A stretch of 64,000 nt of DNA, taken from Halorubrum trapanicum (GTDB lineage Archaea > Halobacteriota > Halobacteria > Halobacteriales > Haloferacaceae). Positions 48,328 through 57,931 of the stretch are shown here, in pieces. The position numbers and the translations under genes were made by a program. The notes beneath the pieces were generated by a model that saw only the letters and a program-made list of their open reading frames with translations, was not told the DNA's origin and did not search any database. Each line of letters starts with the position of its first letter. Position 1 is the stretch's first letter. The stretch covers positions 186,001 through 250,000 of the forward strand of contig NZ_JAGGKE010000002.1 in assembly GCF_017873555.1 (NCBI RefSeq), given 5' to 3'.

Positions 48328-49530
48328 TCACTCCTCGTCGGCGTCCCGCGGGACCACGAGGTCGCCGTCGTCCCGCACCGCGAGGCTCCCGATCGGGTCG
48401 CCCTCGTAGACGGCCAGCCCCTCGGACCGGCCGAGGACGTACCCGTCGCGCTCGGCGGTGACCGTTGCGCGTTCTTCGCCCCCGGCGTCGACCACGCGGG
48501 CGAGGACGTCGCCCTCGGCGAAGGCGTCGCCGGCGGCGACGCGGTGCCGAGCGATTCCGGAGGTGTCGGTCGTCGGCCCGCGGAAGCGCCGCACCGGGAA
48601 CTCGACGGGCTCCGGATCGACACCGACGCCGGGCGCGCCGACCGACTCGGGAACGTCCTCGGCCGCCAGGAGTCCCAGTTCGACCGCGACGCCGAACGCG
48701 CCCGCGACGCCCGCGGCGAGCAGGTCGTCGTCGACGACGCTGTGCGCGCCCAGTTCCGCGGTGAACGCCGGGACGCCCGCCTCGTTGAGCACGGCGCCCG
48801 CGGTCGAGCGCTGGAGGTTCTCCTCGACGTACTCGGCGGCGGGGTACTCCCGGACCACCGGAAGTCCGAACGCGTCGACGAGGCGGCCGAGGTCCGCGGA
48901 GAGCGCGGCCGCCTCATCCTCGCTCCGGCGGTCGCCGTAGAGGACGCGGTCGCGGATGGCGAAGGGGACGCTGCCGACGCCGGCGGTGTGACAGTCGATC
49001 AGCGCGTCCACAGCGGCGTTCGTTCCGACCGTCTCGACGGGGAACTCGCTCGATTCGTCCGCGGGGTCGTCGTCTCGGCGCTCCCCCGTGATCGCGGCGT
49101 ACAGCTGCGCGTCGATCCGCTCCTGGAGCTTCGGCGGGCGGGCCGACTCCGCGTCGGCGTCGGGGAAGTGTCGGTTCGGGTCCTCGTCGGCGTAGTACGT
49201 CTCCCTCGCGTTCCGACGCAGCCCCGCCGGGGAGACGACGGGCACCGCGACGACCGCGCCGACGAGGTCGGAGAGGTGGCCCGAGAGGGCCGCGACCGTG
49301 TCCTGGACGACCGCGACGCCGGTCGCCTCGTCCCCGTGGACGCCGCCCGTGAGCCACAGCGTGGGACCATCTTCGGCGCCGTTCGCGACCGCGACGGGAA
49401 GCCGCTCCGAGCCGCCCGTCGGGAGGTCCGCGACGGCGAGCCGGCCGCGGTCGAGCGTTCCCGGCGCCGCGCTCGCGCTCCCGATTGCTATCCGTCTGCC
49501 CTCGTCCCCATCCGCGTCCGACTCGTCCAT
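48328..49530 (-). CDS. Second aspartoacylase/desuccinylase-like hydrolase
   Basis: A 400-residue zinc hydrolase of the AstE/AspA family from the ATG at 49530 (MDESDADGDEG). Zinc ligands are H65 and E68 in TGGVHGDEATG and H181 in DALIDCHTAG. The catalytic Glu is likely in PAFTAELGAHS. The C-terminal beta domain (PVRRFRGPTTDTSGI to the end) resembles the lipoyl-like cap in the copy at 19651. It is about 50 residues longer than that copy, mainly from acidic insertions. The next gene downstream on the strand is cbf5 23 bp upstream of its start. Confidence 0.88.
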   Translation of the reverse strand: MDESDADGDEGRRIAIGSASAAPGTLDRGRLAVADLPTGGSERLPVAVANGAEDGPTLWLTGGVHGDEATGVAVVQDTVAALSGHLSDLVGAVVAVPVVSPAGLRRNARETYYADEDPNRHFPDADAESARPPKLQERIDAQLYAAITGERRDDDPADESSEFPVETVGTNAAVDALIDCHTAGVGSVPFAIRDRVLYGDRRSEDEAAALSADLGRLVDAFGLPVVREYPAAEYVEENLQRSTAGAVLNEAGVPAFTAELGAHSVVDDDLLAAGVAGAFGVAVELGLLAAEDVPESVGAPGVGVDPEPVEFPVRRFRGPTTDTSGIARHRVAAGDAFAEGDVLARVVDAGGEERATVTAERDGYVLGRSEGLAVYEGDPIGSLAVRDDGDLVVPRDADEE

Positions 49531-49553
49531 GGTCGGATCCGGTCGCGGCGGAG

Positions 49554-50555
49554 CTATAAAAGAACGCGCTCTAAGGCGACGACCGTCCCGCCCTCGGCGT
49601 CCGGATCACCGACGACTCGCCCGAGACAGACCGCCGTCCCATCAGGAGTGAAGCACGCGACGAGCGGGGGGTCCGCGTCAGGGTCGTCGCCGGCCGGTTC
49701 GTCATCTCCCGCCGCCGGGACGGCGTCGTCGTCGACGTCGATCACGCCGGGCGCGTAGACGGGGGCGCCGGTCGCGACACTGCGCGCGGCCGACCGCGCG
49801 ATCGTCACCGCGGGGAGGTGCGTCAGGGCGTCCTCGGCGGGGCGGACGACCTCGCGGAGGAACGCGTCGTCGCCGTCCTCGGCCCACGCGAGCGCGTCGA
49901 CGAGGTCCTGAAGCGTGTGAAGGTCGCGGTCGTCGAACGGGTCGGTGGCGCTGCGCCGGAGGTGACCCATCTGCGCGCCGACGCCGGTCGCCAGCCCGAT
50001 GTCGTGACACAGCTTTCGGACGTACGTCCCCGACTCGCAGCGGATCCGGAGGAGCGCCTTTCGGTCCGCGACCTCCAGCACGTCGAGGTCGTGGACCGTC
50101 CGGGTGCGGAGCCGGCGGCTCACGGCGCTCTTCCGGGGCGGCTTCTGGTAAATTTCGCTCTCGAACTCGGCGACCACCTCGCGGAAGTCGGCCGGGGGCG
50201 ACCCGTGGAGTTCCAGCACCGCGACGTACTCCTTGGTGCCCTCGAGGAACACCTGCGCCATGCGCGTCGCGTCGCCGGTCAGGGTGGGGAGACAACCGGT
50301 GACCTTCGGATCGAGCGTGCCGGAGTGGGCGACGCCGCCGGTGGGCGGTCCCTCCGGATCGAGCGTCGCGAGCGTCTCGTCGACGCCGTCGCGAACCCAC
50401 GCCGACACCTGGTGTGAGGAGGGACCGGCGGGCTTGTCGAGGTTGACGACGCCGAACCGGAGCAGCTCCGGCACCGAGCGCTCACCGGGAGGCGCTCTGA
50501 GGGGTCCCTCGCCGTCGGCGGGGGCGTCTGCGTCGGCGTCGGAAGCGTCTGTCAT
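49554..50555 (-). CDS. cbf5: Pseudouridine synthase Cbf5 (H/ACA guide complex)
   Basis: A 333-residue tRNA/rRNA pseudouridine synthase of the TruB/Cbf5 family. The catalytic aspartate is D82 in HSGTLDPKVTG, the KPPRKSAV loop and RCESGTYVRKLCHDIG are typical, and the C-terminal PUA domain ends GTAVCLGRVV. In archaea it works with Nop10, Gar1 and L7Ae on guide RNAs. The start is the ATG at 50555. It is followed 23 bp later by the aspartoacylase-like gene and preceded 21 bp by cmk, a common archaeal pairing. Confidence 0.95.
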   Translation of the reverse strand: MTDASDADADAPADGEGPLRAPPGERSVPELLRFGVVNLDKPAGPSSHQVSAWVRDGVDETLATLDPEGPPTGGVAHSGTLDPKVTGCLPTLTGDATRMAQVFLEGTKEYVAVLELHGSPPADFREVVAEFESEIYQKPPRKSAVSRRLRTRTVHDLDVLEVADRKALLRIRCESGTYVRKLCHDIGLATGVGAQMGHLRRSATDPFDDRDLHTLQDLVDALAWAEDGDDAFLREVVRPAEDALTHLPAVTIARSAARSVATGAPVYAPGVIDVDDDAVPAAGDDEPAGDDPDADPPLVACFTPDGTAVCLGRVVGDPDAEGGTVVALERVLL

Positions 50556-50576
50556 GAGATGGGCGGCGGGTGCGGC

Positions 50577-51155
50577 TCAGAAGTCGTACACGACGTCTTC
50601 GACGGGTGCTTTCCCCTCGTCGTCCGCGGGGTCGTACGCCTCGACGGTCGCGACGAGGACGTCGAGGAAGCGTTCCGGCCCCCAGCGGGCGGTGTTGTAC
50701 GCGGCGTCGTAGATCGAGAGGTCTTCGATGTCGATGTTGTAGTACTCCCGGTACCGCTTGCGCTCGGAGGTCTCGCGGCGCTCCGTCTCAGTTCTGGCGC
50801 GGTCGACGGCCTTCGCTTCGCGCTCCGCGATCCGCTCCGCGCGAACCGACAGCGGCGCGTCGAACCAGAAACGGAAATCGGCGTGGTCGGCCGCGAGCCA
50901 GCCGGCGAGCCGCGATTCGAGGACGACGTCGTCGCGCTCGACCGCGATCTCCCGGAGGCGACGGTCGAGGTCGCGGTCGATCTGCGGGTCCTCCTCGGCG
51001 AACTCGTTGAACTCGACGGGCGTCATGTCGCGCTCGGCCGCCATCTCACGGAAGATGTCGCCGCCGGAGACGTGCCCGAGGTCGAGCGCGTCAGCGAGCT
51101 GGACGGCGTTGGTGCTCTTCCCGCTCCCCGGCGGGCCGGAGACGGTGATCAACAT
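50577..51155 (-). CDS. cmk: Cytidylate kinase
   Basis: A 192-residue nucleotide kinase that phosphorylates CMP/dCMP. The P-loop is GPPGSGKST (residues 7-15); NMP-binding residues lie in [10 protein letters not shown] and [13 protein letters not shown], and the lid region is [20 protein letters not shown]. The form and length fit archaeal Cmk. It is 21 bp from cbf5, which in many archaea is part of the same operon. Confidence 0.95.
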   Translation of the reverse strand: MLITVSGPPGSGKSTNAVQLADALDLGHVSGGDIFREMAAERDMTPVEFNEFAEEDPQIDRDLDRRLREIAVERDDVVLESRLAGWLAADHADFRFWFDAPLSVRAERIAEREAKAVDRARTETERRETSERKRYREYYNIDIEDLSIYDAAYNTARWGPERFLDVLVATVEAYDPADDEGKAPVEDVVYDF

Positions 51156-51239
51156 AGCTTCACTCCGCGGGTGCCGTTCAAAACGGTTGTCGTTCGGCGC
51201 CGAGCGAAACCGGTCGGTGGGAGGATGCGGAGGCGCCGC

Positions 51240-51677
51240 TCACGCCTCGCCGTCCGCGGTCGCCGCCGTCATCGACCAGACCGCGACGAGTCCGAGCAGG
51301 AGTGCGGGGACGAGCGGGAGCGCGAGGTACGTCGCGAAGAAGGTGAGACCGAACGCGCCCGCCGCGTACGGGTAGACGTAGATGATCCCCGGGATGACCA
51401 GCACGCAGGTGAACAGCACGGCCGTCAGCGCCCATCCCCTGCGGCCGAAGCCGTCGGCGGTCGGTTCGCCGGCGGCCGCCGTCCGTTCCCGTGGATCGTC
51501 GCCGTCGCCGCCCGCGCCACCGCCGCTACCACCCGAGTCAGCGTCGCTACCGCCCGCATCACCGCCATCTCCCTCGGTTCCGGGGACGTGGACGTAGCCG
51601 CCGTCGGTGGTGCCGTCGGCGGTCGCGTCCGTACCGTCGGTTGCGTCGTCCGCGCCGGCGTCGGTCTCAGAACTCAC
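51240..51677 (-). CDS. Small membrane protein, unknown
   Basis: About 145 residues from a GTG at 51677 (VSSETDAGADD) that overlaps the stop of the upstream oxidoreductase gene by 11 bases. The first two-thirds is a low-complexity Gly/Asp/Ser tail. The last third has two helices (WALTAVLFTCVLVIPGIIYVY and TYLALPLVPALLLGLVAVW). No function recognised. The translational overlap supports cotranscription with the oxidoreductase. Confidence 0.65.
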   Translation of the reverse strand: MSSETDAGADDATDGTDATADGTTDGGYVHVPGTEGDGGDAGGSDADSGGSGGGAGGDGDDPRERTAAAGEPTADGFGRRGWALTAVLFTCVLVIPGIIYVYPYAAGAFGLTFFATYLALPLVPALLLGLVAVWSMTAATADGEA

Positions 51678-52707
51678 TATCGGGTTTAACCACCACTTTG
51701 CCAAAGCCCTCACGGTTCTCGATCATCTCGTGTGCGCGCGGCGCTTCGCTCATCGGGAGGACCTCGCGCACTCGGGGTTCGAAGGTGCCGTCCCAGACGA
51801 GTTCCAGCACGTCGTCGACCTCGCCGGGCGTCGCCATCGTCGAGCCGAGCACCGACAGCTGGTTCCAGAAGATGCGGTTGAGTCCGGCGCCCGGGTTCCC
51901 GCCCGTCGTCGCGCCGCAGGTGACGAGCCGGCCGCCCTTCGCCATCGACTTCAGCGAGTCCGGGTAGGTGGCCTCGCCGATGTGGTCGACGACGACGTCG
52001 ACGCCGCGTTTCCCAGTGAGTGCGTCGATCTCCTCGGCGAAGTCGTTCGCCTCGTAGTCGATGACGTGGTCGGCGCCGCAGTCCTCGGCGTGCGAGAGCT
52101 TCTCCTCGGTGGAGGCGGTCGCGAACACCTCACAGCCCGCGTGGTCGGCGATCTGGACGGCCGCGTGGCCGACGCCGCCGGAGGCGCCGAGGACGAGCAC
52201 CCTCTCGCTCGCCTCGATCTCGGCGCGCGTGTGGAGCATGCGCCACGCGGTCTGGAAGACGAGCGACGCGGAGCCGGCGACCTCCCAGTCGACGCCGTCC
52301 GGGACCGGGACGAGGTTCGCCTCGGGGACCGTCGCCTTCTCCCCGTGGACGCCGCGGACGTGCTCGCCGATGATGTGGAAGGAGACGCAGAGCGACTCCT
52401 CGCCGTTCCGGCAGAACTCGCAGTTCCCGCACGAGACGCCGGCGCTCACGGCGACGTGATCGCCCGGCTCGAAGCGCGTCACGCCCTCGCCGACGGCCTC
52501 GACGACGCCCGCCGCGTCGCTGCCGGGAATATGCGGCATCTCCAGGTCGATGCCGGGCATGCCGCGGCGCGTCCAGATGTCGAGGTGGTTCAACGCGCCG
52601 GCCTTGACGTCGACGAGCACCTCGCCGCGGTCCGGTTCGGGGTCCGGGAACTCGCCGTACTCGATCACGTCGCGGTCGCCGTGGTCGCCGAACTGAACGG
52701 CTTGCAT
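51667..52707 (-). CDS. Zinc-binding alcohol dehydrogenase/quinone oxidoreductase-like
   Basis: A 346-residue medium-chain reductase from the ATG at 52707 (MQAVQFGDHGDRDVIEY). The structural zinc Cys set is CGNCEFCRNGEESLC; the catalytic-site loop has GALNHLDIWTRRGMPG and GSDAAGVVEAVGEG; the nucleotide-binding motif is VLGASGGVGHAAVQIAD. It resembles QorB/crotonyl-CoA-reductase-like enzymes using NADPH. Substrate unknown. A longer upstream frame is an antisense artefact. Confidence 0.9.
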   Translation of the reverse strand: MQAVQFGDHGDRDVIEYGEFPDPEPDRGEVLVDVKAGALNHLDIWTRRGMPGIDLEMPHIPGSDAAGVVEAVGEGVTRFEPGDHVAVSAGVSCGNCEFCRNGEESLCVSFHIIGEHVRGVHGEKATVPEANLVPVPDGVDWEVAGSASLVFQTAWRMLHTRAEIEASERVLVLGASGGVGHAAVQIADHAGCEVFATASTEEKLSHAEDCGADHVIDYEANDFAEEIDALTGKRGVDVVVDHIGEATYPDSLKSMAKGGRLVTCGATTGGNPGAGLNRIFWNQLSVLGSTMATPGEVDDVLELVWDGTFEPRVREVLPMSEAPRAHEMIENREGFGKVVVKPDSEF

Positions 52708-52880
52708 ACTCGGGTCCTCCCGCGGAACCCACTAAACAGTACGCCTCACGGCACTGAGCGACACGCCTCGACTGTGCTGTCGAAATCCGCAGAAAGAGAC
52801 ACGTTCTCTCCGGTCTCGGTCGGCACAGGTGAGCTACTGAACGGTCTCTGGAGTTTGCTCAGTAGAGGAGTCCTCATATT

Positions 52881-53318
52881 CTACTTTTTCTCAGACACGA
52901 CAGGTGATTGCCTCGGGAGAAATCGCCGTAACGCATACGCAACAGTAGCTGAGATAATCCCTATTGGGAGGCCATAGAAGATTGCTGTCCCCACGCCGGT
53001 TAAAAGCCCATAGTCAGGTTGGGGGTGATTAAGCGAGATAACACCGTACAGTGTAAAGCTGCTCATGATGATGACGGTGACAGCAATACTCACGAGTATT
53101 CCGTCGTTTCGATATGTATGTATCCCTGCCAGAATAATCGCTGATACTGTGATTCCAAGTGGACCCATAAGCAAACCAAATGAGTTTCCCATACCGGAAT
53201 TTCCAACAAGATAGAGTTGACCGAAGAACAAGGCCATGAGAACGACCGAGTACCCGAGATACCGAAGCGATAGGTTCAGCGACTTCCCTAAGAGAAGCGA
53301 TTCTAACCGAGAGTCCAT
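52881..53318 (-). CDS. AT-rich four-helix membrane protein
   Basis: A 145-residue protein with low-GC codons. Four membrane helices are visible: YLGYSVVLMALFFGQLYLVG, GLLMGPLGITVSAIILAGI, ILVSIAVTVIIMSSFTLYGV and TAIFYGLPIGIISATVAYAL. A basic tail ends in SPVVSEKK. No family recognised. It is in a short AT-rich patch (52.87-53.95 kb) that also has a second small membrane gene, so it may be from mobile DNA. Confidence 0.6.
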   Translation of the reverse strand: MDSRLESLLLGKSLNLSLRYLGYSVVLMALFFGQLYLVGNSGMGNSFGLLMGPLGITVSAIILAGIHTYRNDGILVSIAVTVIIMSSFTLYGVISLNHPQPDYGLLTGVGTAIFYGLPIGIISATVAYALRRFLPRQSPVVSEKK

Positions 53319-53394
53319 ACACCACGATGGTTCACTGGTTGTATAAGCTTTTAATCAAGAAGGTCGCAGAAAATTAGACAGATAGATAGTAGGG

Positions 53395-53430
53395 GGCTCT
53401 GTTGAAATCCTCAGCGGTTGATGTTTTCAC
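53395..53430. other. Possible solitary IS end
   Basis: The sequence GGGGCTCTGTTGAAATCC at 53393-53410 followed by TCAGCGGTTGATG is similar to terminal repeats I recall for haloarchaeal IS5-type elements. No transposase or opposing end is found nearby, so it could be a deletion scar. Tentative. Confidence 0.25.
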
Positions 53431-53507
53431 ACTCTCAATCGCTCAGTACAGTAATAATACACACTTGAAATGGAAACTCAGCGGGTTGTTAGAAGGACCC
53501 AAGACAT

Positions 53508-53864
53508 ATGTCGAGTCCAACGATTCTATACATAATGACTAATTTCACAGGATATCTGCTGAGCATAAGAGATACGATCGTTAAAAAACGAGGTGGGGAG
53601 GTCAGCTATGGCATTTTATCTGCCATTGGTATAATCTTGTTTGCGTTAACATTCAGATCAGTTGATTTCAACGCGTCCTCAATAGTTACATTATTTCCGT
53701 TTCTGATCAGTTTAGCTTTTCTTTCCTACGGAGTATCTGGTTTTGTACCGGACAAGAACAAAAATACAATATTATTGCTGCGATCAGGTGTTGTGCTTAT
53801 AGCAATTGCCGCGATTGGCTTCGTTGTATTATTTATTCTATTTGCGCTTGGAAATACTCCTTGA
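53508..53864 (+). CDS. AT-rich three-helix membrane protein
   Basis: A 118-residue protein starting at the ATG at 53508, or at the internal Met at 53535 (MTNFTGYLLSIRD). Three to four hydrophobic segments: LSAIGIILFALTF, SIVTLFPFLISLAFLSYGV and VVLIAIAAIGFVVLFILFAL. Low GC and rare codons compared with flanks. Function unknown. It is divergent from the membrane gene at 53318. Confidence 0.55.
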   Translation: MSSPTILYIMTNFTGYLLSIRDTIVKKRGGEVSYGILSAIGIILFALTFRSVDFNASSIVTLFPFLISLAFLSYGVSGFVPDKNKNTILLLRSGVVLIAIAAIGFVVLFILFALGNTP

Positions 53865-53972
53865 GTTGTGGGCTAGGTTTTACGGTTGATTCAGCCGCAC
53901 AATCCCCCATAGATCGTTCAGTACAGATGAAATGCCTAGTGGTCAACACATTTGTGTGAGTGTCTTCCGGCG

Positions 53973-54617
53973 CTAGTCGTTCGTTCCCTGCATTACGAGT
54001 CTTGCCGTCGCACGGTCCCGTTCTGAGCCCCTGAGGAATCCCTTCGTGAAGCCCGCCCCGAACATCGCATCAACGAGAGTATCGTCTGTCTCCGGTGGCT
54101 CTTCACGGTCTACGACAGTGGCGAAGCGAAAGATGTGGGAGTTCCCCGTCGCGGTATCAAACATTAGATCCCACCGGTACCGCCTCGTTGACTGGTCAGT
54201 ATCCAAGTAAAGGTTTGAATCGGCGTTGCCATCGTCAGCGGGAACAACGTCTCCGGAGTGAGAGACGAGCGAGCCTGAGTGCCAGCCGTGTTCGACCGTT
54301 AGCGAGGCAGTCTTCCACTCGGTTCCCGTCTCGTTCGCTCCCGGGATAAGCCGATACTTGGTGACGAGAGCGTAGCGGTTGGTCAATTCGAGGTCAAGAA
54401 CCGATGCGGACTGTTGAACGGTACCATACGTCTCGCGTCCCGCTGTCGTCGTGTCGGTGGCCACGATGGGGCTGTTCCGTTGACCTGTTGAAGGAACTGG
54501 CTCCTCGGCGTGCGTGGCTGGTGGAGCGGGGGGTTTGTTGGCGATCGCGGCTGTAGCCCCGAGGACGCCGACGCCCCCGGCGCTGGCGGCCAGTCCAAGG
54601 AACGTGCGACGCTTCAT
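53973..54617 (-). CDS. Tat-signal exported protein, unknown
   Basis: About 214 residues from the ATG at 54617. The N-terminus is a Tat signal (MKRRTFLGLAASAGGVGVLG) with no lipobox cysteine, so the protein is exported, and perhaps released. The mature part has GTVQQSASVLDLELTNRYAL and YRWDLMFDTATGNSHIFRFAT. I do not recognise a family. GC is somewhat lower than average and it borders the AT-rich patch. Confidence 0.65.
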   Translation of the reverse strand: MKRRTFLGLAASAGGVGVLGATAAIANKPPAPPATHAEEPVPSTGQRNSPIVATDTTTAGRETYGTVQQSASVLDLELTNRYALVTKYRLIPGANETGTEWKTASLTVEHGWHSGSLVSHSGDVVPADDGNADSNLYLDTDQSTRRYRWDLMFDTATGNSHIFRFATVVDREEPPETDDTLVDAMFGAGFTKGFLRGSERDRATARLVMQGTND

Positions 54618-54967
54618 TATCTTGAATGAATATCTCTGAGGTAGAATATCTGTTGATAGCACTAGAGATGAACCTGCGTATCAAAGAGCCAGAAGGTACG
54701 ACGCGCTCAATACGCACGCCTCAGCGACCGGCTGTTTCCGACAGGAATCTGTCTGAAGAAGAGGTTTTCAACGGAGTCGCCTCATCGAACCCGCGCGTTC
54801 GACGCGGATCTCATCATCCCCCGATACGACCTCCGCGACAACCGTGCGAATCGCCCACAGCGACCCGGCCGTTTCGTGATGTTTAAGTACTGAAAGCGGG
54901 AGGTAACGAACGCACGAACTGCAGGGGCGTCGGGTCCCGAGTCCGAGAGGGCGATGATACAACGCGG
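54618..54967. other. Intergenic region upstream of ribosomal operon
   Basis: A 350-bp region with no supported gene; ORF 54626-54886 has no family character. Near 54880 it contains the operon promoter. The stretch before is of mixed composition, with direct remnants not identified. Confidence 0.5.
54882..54889 (+). promoter_or_regulatory. TATA box of tRNA-Ser/ribosomal operon
   Basis: TTTAAGTA lies about 85 bp upstream of the tRNA-Ser and 220 bp upstream of rps13. With the following purine-rich stretch it is the best promoter candidate for a transcript covering tRNA-Ser and the S13-S4-S11-RpoD cluster. Other internal promoters are likely. Confidence 0.5.
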
Positions 54968-55053
54968 GTTGCGGTAGCCAAGCTTGGCCCAAGGCGCAGG
55001 GTTGCTAACTCTGTGGCGTCACTGCCTCCGGGGTTCGAATCCCCGCCGCAACG
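54968..55053 (+). tRNA. tRNA-Ser (GCT)
   Basis: An 86-base tRNA with long variable arm. The acceptor is GTTGCGG/CCGCAAC, the anticodon stem-loop CAGGG-TTGCTAA-CTCTG gives anticodon GCT, and the T-arm is GGGGTTCGAATCCCC. The variable arm (TGGCGTCACTGCC) identifies a class II tRNA. It begins the ribosomal operon. Confidence 0.95.
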
Positions 55054-55109
55054 CTCGAACGGACGAGTACCGCCGGATTCGCGCCGGTAGGACTCACCAC
55101 AACCAACAC

Positions 55110-55631
55110 ATGAGCACGGAAGAATCACAGGACGACTCACCGGAGGAGGAGGAAGACCTCCAGTACTTCGTTCGGATCGGGGGCGCGGACCTCGACGGGA
55201 CGAAGACGGTCGAGCGAAGCCTGTCCGAACTCGACGGCATCGGCACGCGCACGGCGCGGCTGGTCGCCGAGAAGGCCGACGTGGACCGAAACGCCACGTT
55301 CGGGCTCCTCGACGAGGATGACATCGACGCGGTGGTCGACATCGCCGAGAACCTCGAAGACCACGTCCCGTCGTGGATGACGAACAGACAGAACGACTTC
55401 TTCTCCGGGGAGACGACGCACCTCGTCGGCACCGACGTCGACGAGAAGCGCCGTCACGACATCAACCGGATGAAGATCATCGAATCGTACAAGGGCGTGC
55501 GCCACAAGCGCGGGCAGAAGGTCCGCGGCCAGCGCACCAAGTCCACGGGTCGCTCGGAGGGGACCATCGGGGTCAACGTCGAGGAGATCCGCGAGGAGAT
55601 GGAAGACGAAGAAGGCGGTGACGAGGAATGA
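55110..55631 (+). CDS. rps13: 30S ribosomal protein S13
   Basis: A 173-residue S13, starting at the ATG at 55110 ([13 protein letters not shown]) rather than upstream, because the preceding frame reads through tRNA-Ser. Family motifs are [24 protein letters not shown], and the C-terminal basic [20 protein letters not shown], which binds 16S rRNA and tRNA. Acidic N- and C-termini are halophilic additions. It overlaps rps4 by four bases. Confidence 0.97.
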   Translation: MSTEESQDDSPEEEEDLQYFVRIGGADLDGTKTVERSLSELDGIGTRTARLVAEKADVDRNATFGLLDEDDIDAVVDIAENLEDHVPSWMTNRQNDFFSGETTHLVGTDVDEKRRHDINRMKIIESYKGVRHKRGQKVRGQRTKSTGRSEGTIGVNVEEIREEMEDEEGGDEE

Positions 55632-56161
55632 GCACCGGCAAAAACACCAAGGGTTACGAGACGCCGAACCACCCGTACCAGGGCGAGCGCATCGCCGAGG
55701 AGTCCGATCTCCTCTCGCGGTACGGCCTGAAGAACAAAGAGGAGTTCTGGCGCGCCCAGTCCGAGCTGCGTAACATGCGCCGGGAGGCCCGACGGCTGCT
55801 CGGCGAGGCGCAGGGCGACGTCGACGCCGCTCAGGACGCCGGCGCGGAGTTCGTCGCACGCCTCCGCCGCATCGGCATCCTCGGGGACAACGACGACATC
55901 TCGACGGTCCTGTCGCTCGACGTGACGGATCTTCTGGAGCGTCGGCTCCAGACGGTCGTCTACCGCCAGGGCTTCGCTTCCTCGACCCAGCAGGCCCGCC
56001 AGTTCATCGTTCACGGCCACATCACCGTCAACGGCGCCCGCGTCACGCGCCCGTCGGTGAAGGTGGACGTCGACGACGAGGGAGCCATCGATTTCGACGA
56101 GAACAGTCCGCTCGCGGACGATCTCCACCCCGAGCGCGCGGAGTCTCAGGAGGGTAACTAA
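55628..56161 (+). CDS. rps4: 30S ribosomal protein S4
   Basis: A 177-residue archaeal S4 with ATG at 55628 overlapping the S13 stop. It has the [25 protein letters not shown] region and the S4 RNA-binding domain ([24 protein letters not shown], then [10 protein letters not shown]). It binds 16S rRNA early in 30S assembly. Confidence 0.97.
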   Translation: MSTGKNTKGYETPNHPYQGERIAEESDLLSRYGLKNKEEFWRAQSELRNMRREARRLLGEAQGDVDAAQDAGAEFVARLRRIGILGDNDDISTVLSLDVTDLLERRLQTVVYRQGFASSTQQARQFIVHGHITVNGARVTRPSVKVDVDDEGAIDFDENSPLADDLHPERAESQEGN

Positions 56162-56550
56162 TGAGTGAATCCGAGGACGGAAAGTGGGGCATCGCCCACG
56201 TGTACGCGTCGTTCAACAACACGCTCATCACGGTCACCGACGAGACGGGCGCCGAGACGATCGCCAAGTCGTCCGGCGGCACCGTGGTGAAGCAGAACCG
56301 CGACGAGGCGTCGCCGTACGCCGCCATGCAGATGGCGGAGGTCGTCGCCGAGCGCGTCAAGGACGCCGGCTTGGAGGGCGTGCACGTTCGCGTGCGCGGT
56401 CCCGGCGGCAACCTCAACAAGTCCACCGGTCCCGGTGCGCAGGCGACGATCCGCGCGCTCTCGCGTGCGGGCGTCGAGATCGGCCGAATCGAGGACGTCA
56501 CGCCCATCCCGCACGACGGGACGAAGGCGCCGAAGAACAAGCGAGTCTGA
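56161..56550 (+). CDS. rps11: 30S ribosomal protein S11
   Basis: A 129-residue S11; its ATG shares one base with the S4 stop. Family segments include [41 protein letters not shown] and [11 protein letters not shown], and the C-terminal [14 protein letters not shown]. It forms the platform of the 30S subunit. Confidence 0.97.
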   Translation: MSESEDGKWGIAHVYASFNNTLITVTDETGAETIAKSSGGTVVKQNRDEASPYAAMQMAEVVAERVKDAGLEGVHVRVRGPGGNLNKSTGPGAQATIRALSRAGVEIGRIEDVTPIPHDGTKAPKNKRV

Positions 56551-56551
56551 C

Positions 56552-57304
56552 ATGACCGAAGACGAATTCGACGTCCAGTACGTCGAACGGGACGAACGCA
56601 GCGCGCGGGTGCTGATCCGCGGGCTCACGCCGGCGTTCGCCAACGGCATCCGCCGCGCGATGATCGCCGACGTCCCGACGTTCTCGATCGACACGGTCCG
56701 GTTCGTCGAGAACTCCTCGGTCATGTTCGACGAGATGATCGGCCTGCGTCTGGGGCTTATCCCCCTGACGACCCCGCTCGACGACTTCGAGGTCGGCGAC
56801 GAGGTCACCCTCGCGCTCGACGTCGAAGGCCCGGCGACGGCGTACTCCGGCGACATCGAGTGCGCGGACCCGCTCGTCGAGGTCGCCGACGACAACGTTC
56901 CGATCATCGAGCTGAAGGAGGGACAGCGGTTGGAGTTCGAGGCCGACGCGGTCCTCGACACCGGCAAGGAGCACGCCAAACACCAGGGCGGCGTCTCCGT
57001 CGGCTACCGTCACCTCCAGCGCGTCTCGGTCGAGGGCGACCGCGGCGAGTTCGACGACGACGAGCCGAACATCCTCCGCGGTGTCATCGAGACGCCGGAC
57101 GGGGAGATCGAGCTCACCGACGAGTTCGACAACGACCTCTCGGAACGGTTCCCCGGGAAGGAGGTCGCGGTCGAGGACGTGCCGGAAGCGTTCGTCTTCC
57201 ACATCGAGACGGACGGCTCGTTCGACGTCGAGGAACTGCTGCTCCGCGCGATCGGCTCCATCGAGGAGCGCGCGGACGAACTACAGACGAAAGTCGCAGT
57301 ATAA
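56552..57304 (+). CDS. rpoD: RNA polymerase subunit D
   Basis: A 250-residue archaeal RpoD (homologue of bacterial alpha N-terminal domain and eukaryotic Rpb3) from the ATG at 56552 ([15 protein letters not shown]). The dimer interface motif is [19 protein letters not shown]. The [Fe-S] binding insert is simplified: the Cys of ECADP remains, but the ferredoxin-like four-Cys set is missing, as in other haloarchaea. It scaffolds polymerase assembly with subunit L. Confidence 0.96.
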   Translation: MTEDEFDVQYVERDERSARVLIRGLTPAFANGIRRAMIADVPTFSIDTVRFVENSSVMFDEMIGLRLGLIPLTTPLDDFEVGDEVTLALDVEGPATAYSGDIECADPLVEVADDNVPIIELKEGQRLEFEADAVLDTGKEHAKHQGGVSVGYRHLQRVSVEGDRGEFDDDEPNILRGVIETPDGEIELTDEFDNDLSERFPGKEVAVEDVPEAFVFHIETDGSFDVEELLLRAIGSIEERADELQTKVAV

Positions 57305-57453
57305 GGAAATGACGGCCCTTCGAACCAACCCCCTGACCGTCGCCCCCGCCGCCAGCCGCGGCGCCGCTCCGACCGCCGGAGCGCTCGCGGCAGGGTCGGC
57401 GGACGGCGGGACCGAAAGTGGTTTGAAGGGAGCCGGAATACGGTGGAGTGCAC

Positions 57454-57538
57454 GCAGGGATAGCCAAGTCAGGCCAACGGCGCAGCGTTCAGGGCGCTGT
57501 CCTGTAGAGGTCCGCAGGTTCAAATCCTGCTCCCTGCA
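57454..57538 (+). tRNA. tRNA-Leu (CAG)
   Basis: An 85-base class II tRNA. Acceptor GCAGGGA/TCCCTGC, anticodon stem-loop CAGCG-TTCAGGG-CGCTG with anticodon CAG, a variable arm (TCCTGTAGAGGTC) and T-arm GCAGGTTCAAATCCTGC. It lies between rpoD and rpl18e, its typical haloarchaeal place. Confidence 0.95.
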
Positions 57539-57577
57539 CTCCGTTTTCCACGAACTCTCCGTACAGGAGGGACAGCT

Positions 57578-57931
57578 ATGAGTAGCAAGACGAACCCGAA
57601 ACTACAGAACCTCATCGCCGATCTGAAGTCGGTCTCGCGTGACTCCGGTGCCAACGTGTGGCAGGACGTCGCGGACCGACTCGAGAAGCCACGGCGCACG
57701 CACGCTGAGGTCAACCTGGGCCGCATCGAGCGGTACGCTCAGGAAGACGAGACGGTCGTCGTCCCCGGCAAGGTGCTGGGCAGCGGTGTGCTCGAAACGA
57801 ACGTCACCGTCGCCGCGGTCGACTTCTCCGGGACCGCCCGGACGAAGATCGACCAGGCCGGCGAAGCGGTGACGCTGGAACAGTTCATCGAACAGAACCC
57901 CGAAGGAAGCAACGTCCGGGTGGTCCGATGA
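57578..57931 (+). CDS. rpl18e: 50S ribosomal protein L18e
   Basis: A 117-residue L18e from the ATG at 57578 ([17 protein letters not shown]). Recognisable are [20 protein letters not shown] and the core [26 protein letters not shown]. It overlaps L13 by four bases. Confidence 0.96.
   Translation: MSSKTNPKLQNLIADLKSVSRDSGANVWQDVADRLEKPRRTHAEVNLGRIERYAQEDETVVVPGKVLGSGVLETNVTVAAVDFSGTARTKIDQAGEAVTLEQFIEQNPEGSNVRVVR

Noticed and set aside
54626-54886. 86-residue ORF before the ribosomal operon
   Set aside because: No conservation features and overlaps the probable promoter region.
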